A program made the position numbers and the translations under genes. DNA of 64,000 nt from positions 310,001 to 374,000 of the forward strand of contig NZ_FCOE02000002.1 of the NCBI RefSeq assembly GCF_001544915.2, written 5' to 3'. This stretch comes from Caballeronia pedi (GTDB lineage Bacteria; Pseudomonadota; Gammaproteobacteria; Burkholderiales; Burkholderiaceae). Below the pieces are notes generated by a model, which saw only the letters and a program-made list of their open reading frames with translations, did not search any database and had not been told where the DNA came from. Positions 45,858-54,439 of this stretch are shown piece by piece (within the stretch, counting starts at the first letter, position 1; the number at the start of each line of letters is the position of its first letter).

Positions 45858-46691
45858 TCAACGCGAGGACTTCCACGGAATCAGCTTGCGCTCCAGCTCG
45901 GTCAGCACGACCGAGATGACATAGCCGAGCGCGGCGATCACGAGCAAGCCGACGTACATCTGTTCGACGGACAGCAGCTCCCACGCATTCCAGATCATGT
46001 AGCCGAGGCCGCTCTTCGATCCAATCATTTCCGCTATCGCGATCAGCATCAGACCGAGCCCGATGCCGAGCTTGATGCCGCTCATGATGTGTGGCACGGC
46101 GCCTGGCAGTGCGATGGTGCGAAACACTTGCCAGCGGCTTGCGCGGAAGTTGCGGCCCACGTCGAGATAGATCTTGTTGATTTCGAGCACGCCCGTAGCG
46201 GTATTGATGAGCACGGGGAAGAACACGCCGATCGCGACCATCACGATCTTCGATGCTTCGCCGAGTCCGCAGATCAGCAGCAGCAGCGGAAAGATCGCGC
46301 TCTTCGGCACCGGATAGGTGGCTGCGATGAGCGGGTCGAACACGGCGCGAAGCGGCCGCGACAGACCGATCGCGACGCCGAGGATCAGCGCCGGAATGCC
46401 GCCCGCGAGCGTGCCCCAGAAGAGACGTTGCAACGTCGCCCAGGTGTTGTCCCACAACGAGCCGTCGTTGACGAGCGCGATGAAGGTGCCGAACACTTTC
46501 GATGGCGCGGGAAAGAAGCGCTCGTCGATCACGCCGGTTTCCGCGAGAATCTGCCAGACGATCAAAAGTACGACCGGCGATGCGATGCTGATCATGCGGT
46601 CGCGGTTGTTGCCCGAGAACCAGCGCTTGAGACGGGAAGAAGATGACGTGTATTGCATCGCCGGTGCGGTCAGTTTTTGCGCTGTTTTCAT
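45858..46691 (-). CDS. ABC transporter permease (SsuC/TauC type)
   Basis: 277-aa inner-membrane permease. It has about six helices and a short cytoplasmic N-terminus (QKLTAPAMQYTSSSSRLKR). The coupling segment is seen as YPVPKSAIFPLLLLICGLGEASKI and ALPGAVPHIMSGIKLGIGLGL, the latter matching the EAA-type loop of sulfonate/taurine/nitrate permeases. Its ATG overlaps the ATPase stop by four bases. It completes an SBP-ATPase-permease importer in the order expected for this family. Confidence 0.9.
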   Translation of the reverse strand: MKTAQKLTAPAMQYTSSSSRLKRWFSGNNRDRMISIASPVVLLIVWQILAETGVIDERFFPAPSKVFGTFIALVNDGSLWDNTWATLQRLFWGTLAGGIPALILGVAIGLSRPLRAVFDPLIAATYPVPKSAIFPLLLLICGLGEASKIVMVAIGVFFPVLINTATGVLEINKIYLDVGRNFRASRWQVFRTIALPGAVPHIMSGIKLGIGLGLMLIAIAEMIGSKSGLGYMIWNAWELLSVEQMYVGLLVIAALGYVISVVLTELERKLIPWKSSR

Positions 46692-47512
46692 GCGTGAATC
46701 TCGCCAAGGTCGCGTGAACGGGCGCGCTGAACTTCGTCGCGCAATTGCCCCCAGATGGAATAAACGAACTCGCCGTACTCGGGCCGCGAACGCAGTTCGA
46801 GCACCGAGCGCGGACGCTCGAACGGCACATCGACGATCTGTTTCGCCGTGCCCGGCTGCGCCGTCATGATCATCACGCGATCGCCGAGCGTCACCGCTTC
46901 ATCGACGCTGTGCGTGATGAAGAGCACGGTCTTGCGCGTCTCTTCCCAGATGCGCAGCAGTTCTTCCTGCAACAGCACCTTGTTCTGTTCGTCGAGCGCG
47001 GAGAAGGGCTCGTCCATCAGCAGGATGTCGGGATCGTTCGCGAACGCGCGCGCGATCGACACGCGCTGACGCATGCCGCCCGACAGTTGATGCGGATAAG
47101 CCTTCGCGAAACGCGTGAGACCGGTGCGGCTCAGGTAATGCCCGACCACTTCGCGGATCTGCGCCCTGGGCACGCCGCGCAGCGTGAGACCGTAGGCGGC
47201 GTTGTCCCATACGGTCATCCACGGAAACAGGGAATCGCCCTGAAACACCATCGAATTGCTCGGGCGATTCTCGGCGGGCGCGCTGATTTCCACGGTGCCG
47301 CTCGTCGGTTCGTCGAGATTCGCGAGCATGCGCAGCAGCGTGGACTTGCCGCAGCCGCTGGGACCGACGATCATGAAGAAGCAGCCCGTCGGAATATCGA
47401 GCGATATGTTGTCGAGCGCGGTCACCGTGCCACCGCCCGATTGGAACGTCTTGGTCAGATTGCGCAGACGGATCTTGACCGGCGCGTCATCGGAGAGAGA
47501 GGGGATCGACAT
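46688..47512 (-). CDS. ABC transporter ATPase (SsuB/TauB type)
   Basis: 274-aa nucleotide-binding subunit with Walker A GPSGCGKST, a Q-loop near MVFQGDS, the signature LSGGMRQRVSIARAF, Walker B ILLMDEPFSALD, the D-loop, and the switch His in FITHSVDEA. It starts nine bases after the SBP stop and overlaps the permease start (ATGA). It energises import of the substrate bound by the 47522-48562 protein. Aromatic sulfonate, carboxylate or similar small anions are plausible; the sequence does not settle it. Confidence 0.93.
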   Translation of the reverse strand: MSIPSLSDDAPVKIRLRNLTKTFQSGGGTVTALDNISLDIPTGCFFMIVGPSGCGKSTLLRMLANLDEPTSGTVEISAPAENRPSNSMVFQGDSLFPWMTVWDNAAYGLTLRGVPRAQIREVVGHYLSRTGLTRFAKAYPHQLSGGMRQRVSIARAFANDPDILLMDEPFSALDEQNKVLLQEELLRIWEETRKTVLFITHSVDEAVTLGDRVMIMTAQPGTAKQIVDVPFERPRSVLELRSRPEYGEFVYSIWGQLRDEVQRARSRDLGEIHA

Positions 47513-47521
47513 GCCGGTTCC

Positions 47522-48562
47522 TTACTTGAGCGGTTTGTACGGGCCGAGTTCTTTCACGGCGTTCTCCGCAAACGAGGTGTCGAGCACTTGCGCGACCGTC
47601 ACGTTGCCCTTCACGACGCCTTCGCTCTTGAAGAACGCGAGATCGTTCTCCAGACTCGCGACGTTGAGCTTGCCGTCCGGATTCGTGCCCTGCGGCACGA
47701 TCGTGCGATAGGTGTTGGGGTCCTTGATTGGCGTGTATTCGTTGAGAATCGAGATCACTTCCGCTGCATTCGATCCCGCGATCTTGCCGTTCAATAGTGC
47801 GTTGTTATAGTCGCGGACCGCGCGGATATACGCGCGCATGAAAGCCTTCGCCGCTTGCGGATGATCCTTGATGAAGACGGTCGAATAGAGCACGACCGCG
47901 AGCTGATGATTCGGATAGATTTGATCGTCGCCGATCACGCGCACGGCGGCGCCGCGCCTGACGGCTTCGGTGGCCGAGGGCTCGGTCGTCAGCGCGGCGT
48001 CGACGGCCTTGTTCTGCAGCGCCATCACGTGTTGCGGAAAGGATAGATAGATGCGCTCGACGTCGCTCGTCTTGAGGCCGGCTTTCTTGAGCGCTTCGTT
48101 CATCGTCGAGGTGGACGCGCTGCCCGTCGCGCTGCCGGCAACCTTCATGCCCTTCAGATCAGCGAGCGACTTGTAGCGGCCATTCGCGACGAGATCGGCG
48201 CGCACGAGCAGCGGCTGATAACCGTATCCCGGCGGCGTGGACCCTTTATCGGCGACGATCCTGATGCCGATGCCGCGCACCACCGCGTTGTAAAGCCCCG
48301 CGGAAGGCGAGCCGCCCGCGACATCGAGCTGGCCCGCGCCGAGCGGCGCGACCATCTTCGCGCCGGAGTCGAACGGAATGAACTTCGCGTCGAGGCCTTC
48401 CTGGCGGAAGTAACCTTTCTTCTCGGCGATGAAGAACGCCACGTCGCTGCTCGCGTTGGCGATGCCGACGCGTACTGTCGTCAGATCGGCGGCAAGCGCG
48501 GCCCCCGATCCCGACACGACGCATGCGAGAAGCGCCGCGCCCCATATCCTGACTCCTTTCAC
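47522..48562 (-). CDS. ABC transporter substrate-binding protein (SsuA/TauA, NMT1-like)
   Basis: 346-aa periplasmic binding protein. The signal peptide has MKGVRIWGAALLACVVSGSG and a likely cleavage after ALA at 22-25. The mature part begins LTTVRVGIANASSDVAFFIAEKKGYF, the classic NMT1/SsuA opening, and contains DVAGGSPSAGLYNAVV. It is first gene of the leftward importer, aldolase and metallochaperone unit. GTTCC-N7-GGAAC-type boxes lie at 48581-48617, 19 bases upstream of the start. Cluster position suggests an aromatic acid ligand. Confidence 0.92.
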   Translation of the reverse strand: MKGVRIWGAALLACVVSGSGAALAADLTTVRVGIANASSDVAFFIAEKKGYFRQEGLDAKFIPFDSGAKMVAPLGAGQLDVAGGSPSAGLYNAVVRGIGIRIVADKGSTPPGYGYQPLLVRADLVANGRYKSLADLKGMKVAGSATGSASTSTMNEALKKAGLKTSDVERIYLSFPQHVMALQNKAVDAALTTEPSATEAVRRGAAVRVIGDDQIYPNHQLAVVLYSTVFIKDHPQAAKAFMRAYIRAVRDYNNALLNGKIAGSNAAEVISILNEYTPIKDPNTYRTIVPQGTNPDGKLNVASLENDLAFFKSEGVVKGNVTVAQVLDTSFAENAVKELGPYKPLK

Positions 48563-48580
48563 TGCCTATCTCCTTCTATC

Positions 48581-48597
48581 GTTCCTTTATACGGAAC
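48581..48597. promoter_or_regulatory. IclR-type operator upstream of the ABC importer
   Basis: GTTCCTTTATACGGAAC, form GTTCC-N7-GGAAC, is 19 bases upstream of the binding-protein ATG. The identical 17-mer occurs once more in front of the IclR gene at 50181. A site so close to the start codon may repress by blocking the promoter or act as part of an activating pair. Confidence 0.78.
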
Positions 48598-48600
48598 AAC

Positions 48601-48617
48601 GTGTCGTTGTGTGGAAC
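48601..48617. promoter_or_regulatory. Degenerate second box, 20 bases from the first
   Basis: GTGTCGTTGTGTGGAAC keeps GGAAC and three of five bases of GTTCC at N7 spacing. It starts exactly 20 bases after the perfect box at 48581, the same phasing as the pair at 43758/43778. Confidence 0.5.
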
Positions 48618-48659
48618 AACATTAGCATCGACGAAATCACGCTGTCAATGCAAACCCGT

Positions 48660-49796
48660 TCAGAAGCGATGACGCAGCGAGAGCTTGACCGCCACCTGGT
48701 TCGGTGTCGTCGACTGGCCGAGCGAGCCGATCGCCGCGACGGCGGCCTTGCCCGTCGAATCGATACCCGATGCGTGCTGCCAGACGCCGACGAGATTCAG
48801 GTCGGTGCGTTTGGAGATGAAATAGTCGGGACCGACGTCCACTTGCTCATATTTCGCCGACTCGGCTTTCGTATAGTCGAAGGAAGCGGCGAGCTGAAGC
48901 GTCGGAATTACGAACCAGCGCGCGTTGATTTCGTAGCTGTTGAAGGTGGCCTTGCCGGTGTTCGGCGTGGTCGGCGTGCGCAGGATGTCGTTGAAGCGCG
49001 TGTTGGTATACACGAAGCCGACTTTGCCCGCGCCGAAGCTGTAAGAGATGCCCGCCCCGAAGATCTCGACGGAATTCGCCGATGCGTAGCCGCTATACAC
49101 GGGGCTCTTGCCTGGCGACGTATAACCGGGCTGACCGGGATTCACGGTGCCGTCATATGCCGAGACCGACGGATTGTTCACGTTGTCGTAAGCGATCGCG
49201 GCCGTGATCGGGCCGTTCACATACGACGCTGCGAGCGTGTAGATGCGGTTCGATCCGAAGTTGCCCGCGACGCCGCCCGGCGCGAAGATGCCCGACAGGC
49301 GCAGGCCATACATGTTCGGCGACATGTACTTCACCGCGTTGTTGACGCGGAAGTTCGAATTCAGGTTGTCGAAGTCGCCCGGGTGCGTGCCGACCCAGGC
49401 CCACAGCGACGTCGCCGCGATCTCGCCGATCCATTCGGTCATCGGATCGTACTGGCGGCCGAGCGTGATCGTGCCGTAAGGGCTGGACAAACCGACGAAC
49501 GCTTGCCGGCCGAACTCGCGGCCGCCTTGCAGCAGCTTTCCGTTGGATGTATCGAAGCCGTTTTCGAGCGTGAAAATCGCCTTCATGCCGCCGCCGAGAT
49601 CCTCGGAACCGCGCAAGCCCCAGCGGCTGCCGTTGGTCTGTCCCGTCACGGTCTCGATGTTCGAATGGCCCGACTGGTTGTTGATATAGACCAGACCGGC
49701 GTCGAGCAGGCCGTACAAGGTAACCGAACTTTGCGCGTGCGCCACGCTGGCGCCGGCTAGCATGGGAAGTGCGAGAAACAACGCTGACTTTTTCAT
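48660..49796 (-). CDS. Gram-negative porin (Burkholderia type)
   Basis: 378-aa outer-membrane beta-barrel porin, trimeric in homologues. The signal peptide is MKKSALFLALPMLAGASVAHAQ; the mature N-terminus SSVTLYGLLDAGLVYINN, the SRWGLRGSEDLGGGMKAIFTLENGF block and the terminal LSLRHRF with C-terminal Phe are classic. It lies between the ABC operon and the divergent IclR gene. Genes for import in this cluster thus include an outer-membrane pore plus inner-membrane ABC and MFS systems. It may let the cluster A substrate cross the outer membrane; it could also be a general porin. Confidence 0.93.
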   Translation of the reverse strand: MKKSALFLALPMLAGASVAHAQSSVTLYGLLDAGLVYINNQSGHSNIETVTGQTNGSRWGLRGSEDLGGGMKAIFTLENGFDTSNGKLLQGGREFGRQAFVGLSSPYGTITLGRQYDPMTEWIGEIAATSLWAWVGTHPGDFDNLNSNFRVNNAVKYMSPNMYGLRLSGIFAPGGVAGNFGSNRIYTLAASYVNGPITAAIAYDNVNNPSVSAYDGTVNPGQPGYTSPGKSPVYSGYASANSVEIFGAGISYSFGAGKVGFVYTNTRFNDILRTPTTPNTGKATFNSYEINARWFVIPTLQLAASFDYTKAESAKYEQVDVGPDYFISKRTDLNLVGVWQHASGIDSTGKAAVAAIGSLGQSTTPNQVAVKLSLRHRF

Positions 49797-50001
49797 GGGG
49801 TCTCCGTCCCTTGTTTCATAGTGATGCCGGTTTCGTGTGAACCGGGATGCCTTGTTGCGGAATTTTTTGATGTCGATTGCGCATTGATACGGATGCCTAA
49901 CCGTATGAGCGGCTTGCGTATTTCTGGAGCTTTTTCTTTTTACGAATGTTCGGTTACTTCTGCTGGCGGCGCCGTCGAAGAGATTCGGGGACTGCTATTT
50001 C

Positions 50002-50018
50002 GTTCCTCTATACAGAAC
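50002..50018. promoter_or_regulatory. IclR-type operator on the porin side
   Basis: GTTCCTCTATACAGAAC differs at two positions from the exact 17-mer at 48581 and 50181. It lies about 205 bases upstream of the porin start and 215 bases upstream of the IclR start, so it could serve either promoter. Confidence 0.65.
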
Positions 50019-50180
50019 GATGGTCTGTTAAAATGGGACGAATCGAGTTTCGCTTTGTTTAGGTCCCTAAGTCAAGCGGAACGAAAGGCAGTCAGGGTTA
50101 TTCCGCATCCGTATCGCACGATCCGTTGCTTTTTATATCGCGATGCGAACGGTCGAACGAATGCAGTCGTTATTCGGAGT

Positions 50181-50197
50181 GTTCCTTTATACGGAAC
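50181..50197. promoter_or_regulatory. IclR-type operator at its own gene
   Basis: GTTCCTTTATACGGAAC is identical over 17 bases to the box at 48581. It is 36 bases upstream of the IclR ATG, a usual position for autorepression in the IclR family. Confidence 0.78.
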
Positions 50198-50233
50198 GCT
50201 ATTCCATTTACGTATTTCGTGGAGTATATTTCG

Positions 50234-51052
50234 ATGAAATCAGAAGCAGGGCAGAACGAGGCAGACAAGGCGCAGGAGAAAGAGGAAGGGCCGCAGCGTC
50301 TGTCGTCCGTGACCGCGGCGCTCCAGTTGTTGAAGGTGTTCTCGGAACACGAGCCGGAGTTGGGCATCAGCGTGCTCGCGAAACGCATGGGCATCGCGAA
50401 GAGCACGGCGCACCGGCTCGCGAGCGCATTGCTGTCCGAGGGCATGCTGGAGCAGAACGCGGACAACGGGCGCTATCGCCTGGGCATTCAGTTGTTCACG
50501 CTGGGCGCGCTCGTGCGGCGGCGCTTCGATGTCGCGAAGCAGGCGGTGCCGTTTCTGCACGTTTTGCGCGAGCACACCGACGAAACCGTGCATCTCGCGG
50601 TGCTGGACGATACGAGCATCGTGTACCTGTTCAATCTCGAGAGCGATCAGGCGATCCGCATGCGTTCGTATATCGGCGTGCGCAAGCCGGCGTTCTGCAC
50701 CGCCGAAGGTCATGTGCTGCTCGCCGCGCGCACGCCGGACGTCGTATCGCGTGTGTTGAAAGAAGGGCTCGTTGCGCGCACGCCGCGGACCAACACCGAC
50801 ACGCAGGTGTTTCTGAAGACGCTGGACGCGGCGCGCCGCGACGGCTATTCGATCGACGACGAAGAGTCGGAAGTCGGCATGCGCGGCATCGCGGCCCCCG
50901 TGCGCGATATCTCGGGCAACGTGGTGGCGGCGGTCGGTGTCGGCGGACCGGCGCAACGGCTCACGAAAAAGGCGCTGCGCGCAGCGGTGCCGCATTTGCT
51001 TACGGCGGCCGAAGGCATTTCCGCAACCCTCGGATTCCACAGGCCGCTATGA
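50234..51052 (+). CDS. IclR-family regulator of cluster A
   Basis: 272-aa IclR regulator. The N-terminal winged helix-turn-helix (SSVTAALQLLKVFSEHEPELGISVLAKRMGIAKSTAHRLASALLSEGML) is followed by the effector domain (GAL VRRRFDVAKQAVPFLHVLREHTDETVHLAVLD, then GVRKPAFCTAEGHVLLA). The open frame extends to 50126, but ATG 50234 is the likely start because the near-perfect operator lies just upstream. It is divergent from the porin gene and first in a unit with the reductase and Pht5-like genes. Four GTTCC-N7-GGAAC copies across 6.5 kb are its candidate sites. Confidence 0.9.
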   Translation: MKSEAGQNEADKAQEKEEGPQRLSSVTAALQLLKVFSEHEPELGISVLAKRMGIAKSTAHRLASALLSEGMLEQNADNGRYRLGIQLFTLGALVRRRFDVAKQAVPFLHVLREHTDETVHLAVLDDTSIVYLFNLESDQAIRMRSYIGVRKPAFCTAEGHVLLAARTPDVVSRVLKEGLVARTPRTNTDTQVFLKTLDAARRDGYSIDDEESEVGMRGIAAPVRDISGNVVAAVGVGGPAQRLTKKALRAAVPHLLTAAEGISATLGFHRPL

Positions 51053-51078
51053 AATAACTCTTGAAACAAGGTGGATTC

Positions 51079-52119
51079 ATGCATTCGGACGGCCACGCAC
51101 ATCGCATCACGCTCACAGCATCTGATCAAACATACGAATGCGAGGCCGGCGATGTGATGCTGCGCTCGGCCCTGCGTGCGGGTGTCGCGTTTCCGTACGA
51201 ATGCAATGTCGGCGCATGCGGCAACTGCAAGTTCGAATTGATCGAAGGGGACGTGGATGTCGTGTGGCCCGACGCGCCGGGCTGGACCGCGAAGGATCGC
51301 GAGCGCAGGCGCTATCTCGGCTGCCAGAGCGCGCCGCGCGGCGATTGCACGATCAAGCTGCGTCCCTCCGCGCACTACGCGCCGAAACATGTGCCGCGCC
51401 ACGTGAGCGGCACGCTCACGGAGCGCCGCTCGATCACGCACGACATCGAGGAATTCCGCTTCACGCTGTCCGGCGACATGCCGTTCGAGCCAGGCCAGTA
51501 TGCGTTGCTGACGCTGCCCGGCGTCACCGGTCAGCGAGCGTATTCGATGAGCAATATCGCCGATGGCGCCGACGAGCCGCGCGAACTGCATTTCCAGGTT
51601 CGTCGCGTGCCGAACGGACAGGGCACGGGCGTGCTGTTCGATGCGCTCGATATCGGCGCGCGCGTCGATATCGACGGGCCTTATGGCATGGCTTATCTGC
51701 GTCGCGATGTGAAGCGCGACATTCTCTGCATCGCGGGCGGTTCGGGTCTCGCGCCGATGATCTCGATCGCGCGCGGTGTCGCGGCCGATCCCGCGCTCGA
51801 CGACATCAAGCTGCATTTCCTCTACGGCGGGCGCACGCCGCGTGACGTGTGCGGCCGCGACATGCTCGAAGCGTTGCCGGGATGGGCTGATCGCCTGCAT
51901 TTCCAGGCCGCCGTGTCCGATGTCGCGCCCGATAGCGAAATCGTGTGGGATGGCCACGTCGGTTTCGTGCACACGGTGGCGGAAACGCTCTTCGGCGAGA
52001 ACCTGCGCGACATGGAGATCTACTTCGCCGGACCGCCCGCGATGGGCGCGGCGATCCAGCGCGCGCTCGTCGCATTGAAAGTGCCGTTCGAGCAGGTGCA
52101 TTTCGACCAGTTCTATTGA
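51079..52119 (+). CDS. Ferredoxin reductase, 2Fe-2S/FAD/NAD (cluster A)
   Basis: 346-aa reductase with a BenC-like order: an N-terminal plant-type [2Fe-2S] domain (CNVGACGNCKFELIEG, later LGCQSAPRGDC), an FAD domain (QRAYSMSNIADGAD), and an NAD domain (GGSGLAPMISIARGV, FAGPPAMGAAI). ATG 51079 with AAGG upstream is preferred over the TTG at 51061. It is 26 bases after the IclR stop. Since a separate Rieske ferredoxin exists at 43844, it likely reduces that protein or the oxygenase directly. Confidence 0.92.
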   Translation: MHSDGHAHRITLTASDQTYECEAGDVMLRSALRAGVAFPYECNVGACGNCKFELIEGDVDVVWPDAPGWTAKDRERRRYLGCQSAPRGDCTIKLRPSAHYAPKHVPRHVSGTLTERRSITHDIEEFRFTLSGDMPFEPGQYALLTLPGVTGQRAYSMSNIADGADEPRELHFQVRRVPNGQGTGVLFDALDIGARVDIDGPYGMAYLRRDVKRDILCIAGGSGLAPMISIARGVAADPALDDIKLHFLYGGRTPRDVCGRDMLEALPGWADRLHFQAAVSDVAPDSEIVWDGHVGFVHTVAETLFGENLRDMEIYFAGPPAMGAAIQRALVALKVPFEQVHFDQFY

Positions 52120-52146
52120 ATCCCAACACGCTGCCAGGAGCAGACC

Positions 52147-53139
52147 TTGTCCAAGCTGAGACTCACTTTCGGATGCTGGAATTACGACCGCACGCGCGCT
52201 TTGATGGACGGCAGCGTGCAGCCCGACGGCATCGATCTCAACTACCTGAACATGCCGGTGGAAGAAACGTTCTTCCGCATGCTGCGTCATCACGAATTCG
52301 ATGCGTCGGAGATGTCGCTGTCGTCGTACACGATGTCGTGCTTTCGCGAGCCGCGTCCGTTCATCGCGATTCCGGTGTTTCCGTCGCGCTTCTTCCGTCA
52401 TTCGTGCATCTATGTCAATGCCGATTCGGGCATCGAGAAGCCGCAGGATCTGATCGGCAAGCGCATCGGCAATCCGGAGTATCAGATGACCGCGCCCGTG
52501 TGGATTCGCGGCATTCTTTCGGATCACTATGGCGTGCCCGTCGATAGCGTCACGTATTACACCGGCGGCGAAGAAGAACCGAATCGTCCGGAGAAGCTGA
52601 AGCTCGATCTGCCTTCGAACATTCGCGTCGAACAGATCGGGCCGGACAAGACCTTGTCGCAGATGCTGCTCGATGGCGAAATCGATGCGCTCTATACCGC
52701 GCGCATGCCGTCGTCGTATGTGAACGGCAAGGGGCGCGTGAAGCGTCTCTTCGAGAACTATATCGATGTGGAACGTCAGTACTTCCGCGACACGAAGATG
52801 TTCCCGATCATGCACACGGTCGTGCTGAAGCGTGAGGTCTACGAAGCGAATCGCTGGGCCGCGCAATCGCTCTATAAGGCACTGATCGAATCGCAACGTC
52901 GCACGTATGCGGACCTCAACGAGACCGCCGCGCTGAAGTCGATGTTGCCGTGGCTGAACGCGCATGTCGAAGAGACACGCAAGGAAATGGGCGACGATTT
53001 CTGGCCCTATGGTCTCGACAGAAATCGCGAAAACCTGCGCACGTTCCTGCGTTATTCATACGAGCAGGGATTGTCGAAGCGCCTGCTCGAACCGGAAGAG
53101 ATCTTCGCGCCGGAGACCTTCGAGTCGTTCAGGATCTGA
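52147..53139 (+). CDS. Pht5-like protein (4,5-dihydroxyphthalate decarboxylase family), cluster A
   Basis: 330-aa protein homologous to the phthalate-pathway decarboxylase Pht5, which has a periplasmic-binding-protein-like fold. It has no signal peptide, in keeping with a cytosolic enzyme. Typical segments: LTFGCWNYDRTRALMDGSVQPDGIDL, FDASEMSLSSYTMS, GKRIGNPEYQMTAPVWIRG and FPIMHTVVLKREVYEANRWAA. The start is TTG 52147 with AGGAG six bases upstream. It is last of the IclR-reductase-Pht5 unit. It may decarboxylate the oxygenase product, or bind an acid substrate. A paralogue begins at 63137. Confidence 0.85.
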   Translation: MSKLRLTFGCWNYDRTRALMDGSVQPDGIDLNYLNMPVEETFFRMLRHHEFDASEMSLSSYTMSCFREPRPFIAIPVFPSRFFRHSCIYVNADSGIEKPQDLIGKRIGNPEYQMTAPVWIRGILSDHYGVPVDSVTYYTGGEEEPNRPEKLKLDLPSNIRVEQIGPDKTLSQMLLDGEIDALYTARMPSSYVNGKGRVKRLFENYIDVERQYFRDTKMFPIMHTVVLKREVYEANRWAAQSLYKALIESQRRTYADLNETAALKSMLPWLNAHVEETRKEMGDDFWPYGLDRNRENLRTFLRYSYEQGLSKRLLEPEEIFAPETFESFRI

Positions 53140-53185
53140 CGGCCCGAACGCGATGCGCAGCGCGTTCGGAAGCGCTGCGCATCGC

Positions 53186-54310
53186 TCAGGAAAGCGATAC
53201 GCCCAACAGGCTGCCGATGCCGTATGTGCAGCCCGCCGCAATCATCCCGGTCAGCACTTGGCGAACGGAAGAAAACAGCGCGCCGCGGCCATTGAAGAGC
53301 GACGTGAACATACCGATGCCCGCCAGCCCCAGGCCGCTCAACACGACGCACTGCGCGATGCCGCGCGTTCCGCTCGCCCATAGAAACGGCATCGCTGGAA
53401 CGATCGCGCCCACTGCGAACAGCGTGAACGATGCGAGCGCGGCAGACCACGGGTTGCCGCCCAGTTCGTGAGGATCGAGGCCGAGTTCTTCGCGTGTCAG
53501 CGTATCGAGCGCCTTGTCCTCGTCACGCATGATCTCGGCGGCGACGCGTCGCGCTTCCACTGCATCGATACCTTTCGCCTGATAGATGAGCGCGAGTTCG
53601 TGACGCTCTGAATCGGGCATATATTTCAGTTCGTCGCGTTCCCTCGCGATCTGCGCGCGTGCAAGTTCACGCGCGTTGGTGACGGAAAGCCACTCGCCGA
53701 GCGCCATCGACACGGCGCCCGCAATGAGTCCTGCGAAGGCCGTCAGAAGGATCGTGCCGGTCTCGCTGCCCGCGCCCGCGACACCCATGATCAGACAGAA
53801 GTTCGAGACGAGACCATCGTTCGCGCCGAGCACGGCGGCGCGCAAGTCGTTGCCCGACGCCACGCCGCGATGCCACGATTCGGCCGCCGCGATCGCACCG
53901 CCTTTGCTCAGGCCTTCGTTGCGATTCACCACGTCCTGCACGATGTCCGCGTGATGACGCTCTTCGGCCGACATCTGCGCAGCATCGGGTTGTTCCGCGT
54001 ATTTGTCGCGATCGGCCATCTCGCTGGCGGCAACGGAGCGCAGCACGAAATCCGGGCCGAACGCTCGGGCGAGCGTGCGTATCATCCGCGTTTTTGCCCC
54101 GACATGATGCTTTCGCACGGACACGCCGTTGGCTCTCAGTTTCGCAGCCCAGAAGTCGGCGTGGCGGCGTTCGGCCGTGGCCAGTTCCGCGTAGACTCGC
54201 CGTCTTTTGTCCTGTGTTTCGAGCTGAGCGAGTGTGTCGTAGAGGGCCGCGCTGTCGAGTTCGTCGGCGAGATTGGAGGTGAAGCGCTTGAGTTCGGTCT
54301 GGGACGCCAT
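53186..54310 (-). CDS. Membrane-bound ferritin-VIT protein (MbfA-like)
   Basis: 374-aa two-domain protein. The N-terminal rubrerythrin/ferritin-like helical domain (residues about 1-150) has ELATAERRHADFWAAKL and MSAEERHHADIVQDVV, with E-x2-H iron-ligand pairs. The C-terminal VIT1/CCC1 domain has about five membrane segments (RAAVLGANDGLVSNFCLIMGVAGAG is the VIT hallmark). ATG 54310 with AAGGTGA upstream is chosen; an open extension to 54439 has no start signal. Homologues of this architecture export iron under iron or peroxide stress. It stands alone between the two Rieske clusters. Confidence 0.88.
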   Translation of the reverse strand: MASQTELKRFTSNLADELDSAALYDTLAQLETQDKRRRVYAELATAERRHADFWAAKLRANGVSVRKHHVGAKTRMIRTLARAFGPDFVLRSVAASEMADRDKYAEQPDAAQMSAEERHHADIVQDVVNRNEGLSKGGAIAAAESWHRGVASGNDLRAAVLGANDGLVSNFCLIMGVAGAGSETGTILLTAFAGLIAGAVSMALGEWLSVTNARELARAQIARERDELKYMPDSERHELALIYQAKGIDAVEARRVAAEIMRDEDKALDTLTREELGLDPHELGGNPWSAALASFTLFAVGAIVPAMPFLWASGTRGIAQCVVLSGLGLAGIGMFTSLFNGRGALFSSVRQVLTGMIAAGCTYGIGSLLGVSLS

Positions 54311-54439
54311 GACGTCACCTTTATCGTTCGTCTCATTGATCCAAGAGTAACGACGAAGCTCACGACATGGTGCTAATACCCCCAAAGCGTGCGATGAGTG
54401 AAAATGGAATCGCGTCTCATGGTCGTTTCGACGAAGCAA

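Larger units (their letters stand above)
49797..50233. other. 437-bp divergent control region, porin/IclR
   Basis: The only gene-free stretch over 300 bases. It is AT-rich compared with its flanks and carries two GTTCC-N7-GGAAC-type boxes, at 50002-50018 and 50181-50197. Open frames crossing it lack ribosome binding sites and normal protein composition. It must hold the divergent porin and IclR promoters; I see no RNA gene or riboswitch. Confidence 0.6.

Noticed and set aside
49821..50233. A 138-codon plus-strand open frame in the porin/IclR gap
   Set aside because: It has no ribosome binding site and no protein-like pattern, and it contains the operator boxes. I treat the region as regulatory.
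50845..52965. A 706-codon minus-strand open frame opposite the IclR, reductase and Pht5-like genes
   Set aside because: It is antisense to three recognised proteins, with His/Arg/Asp-rich non-protein composition.
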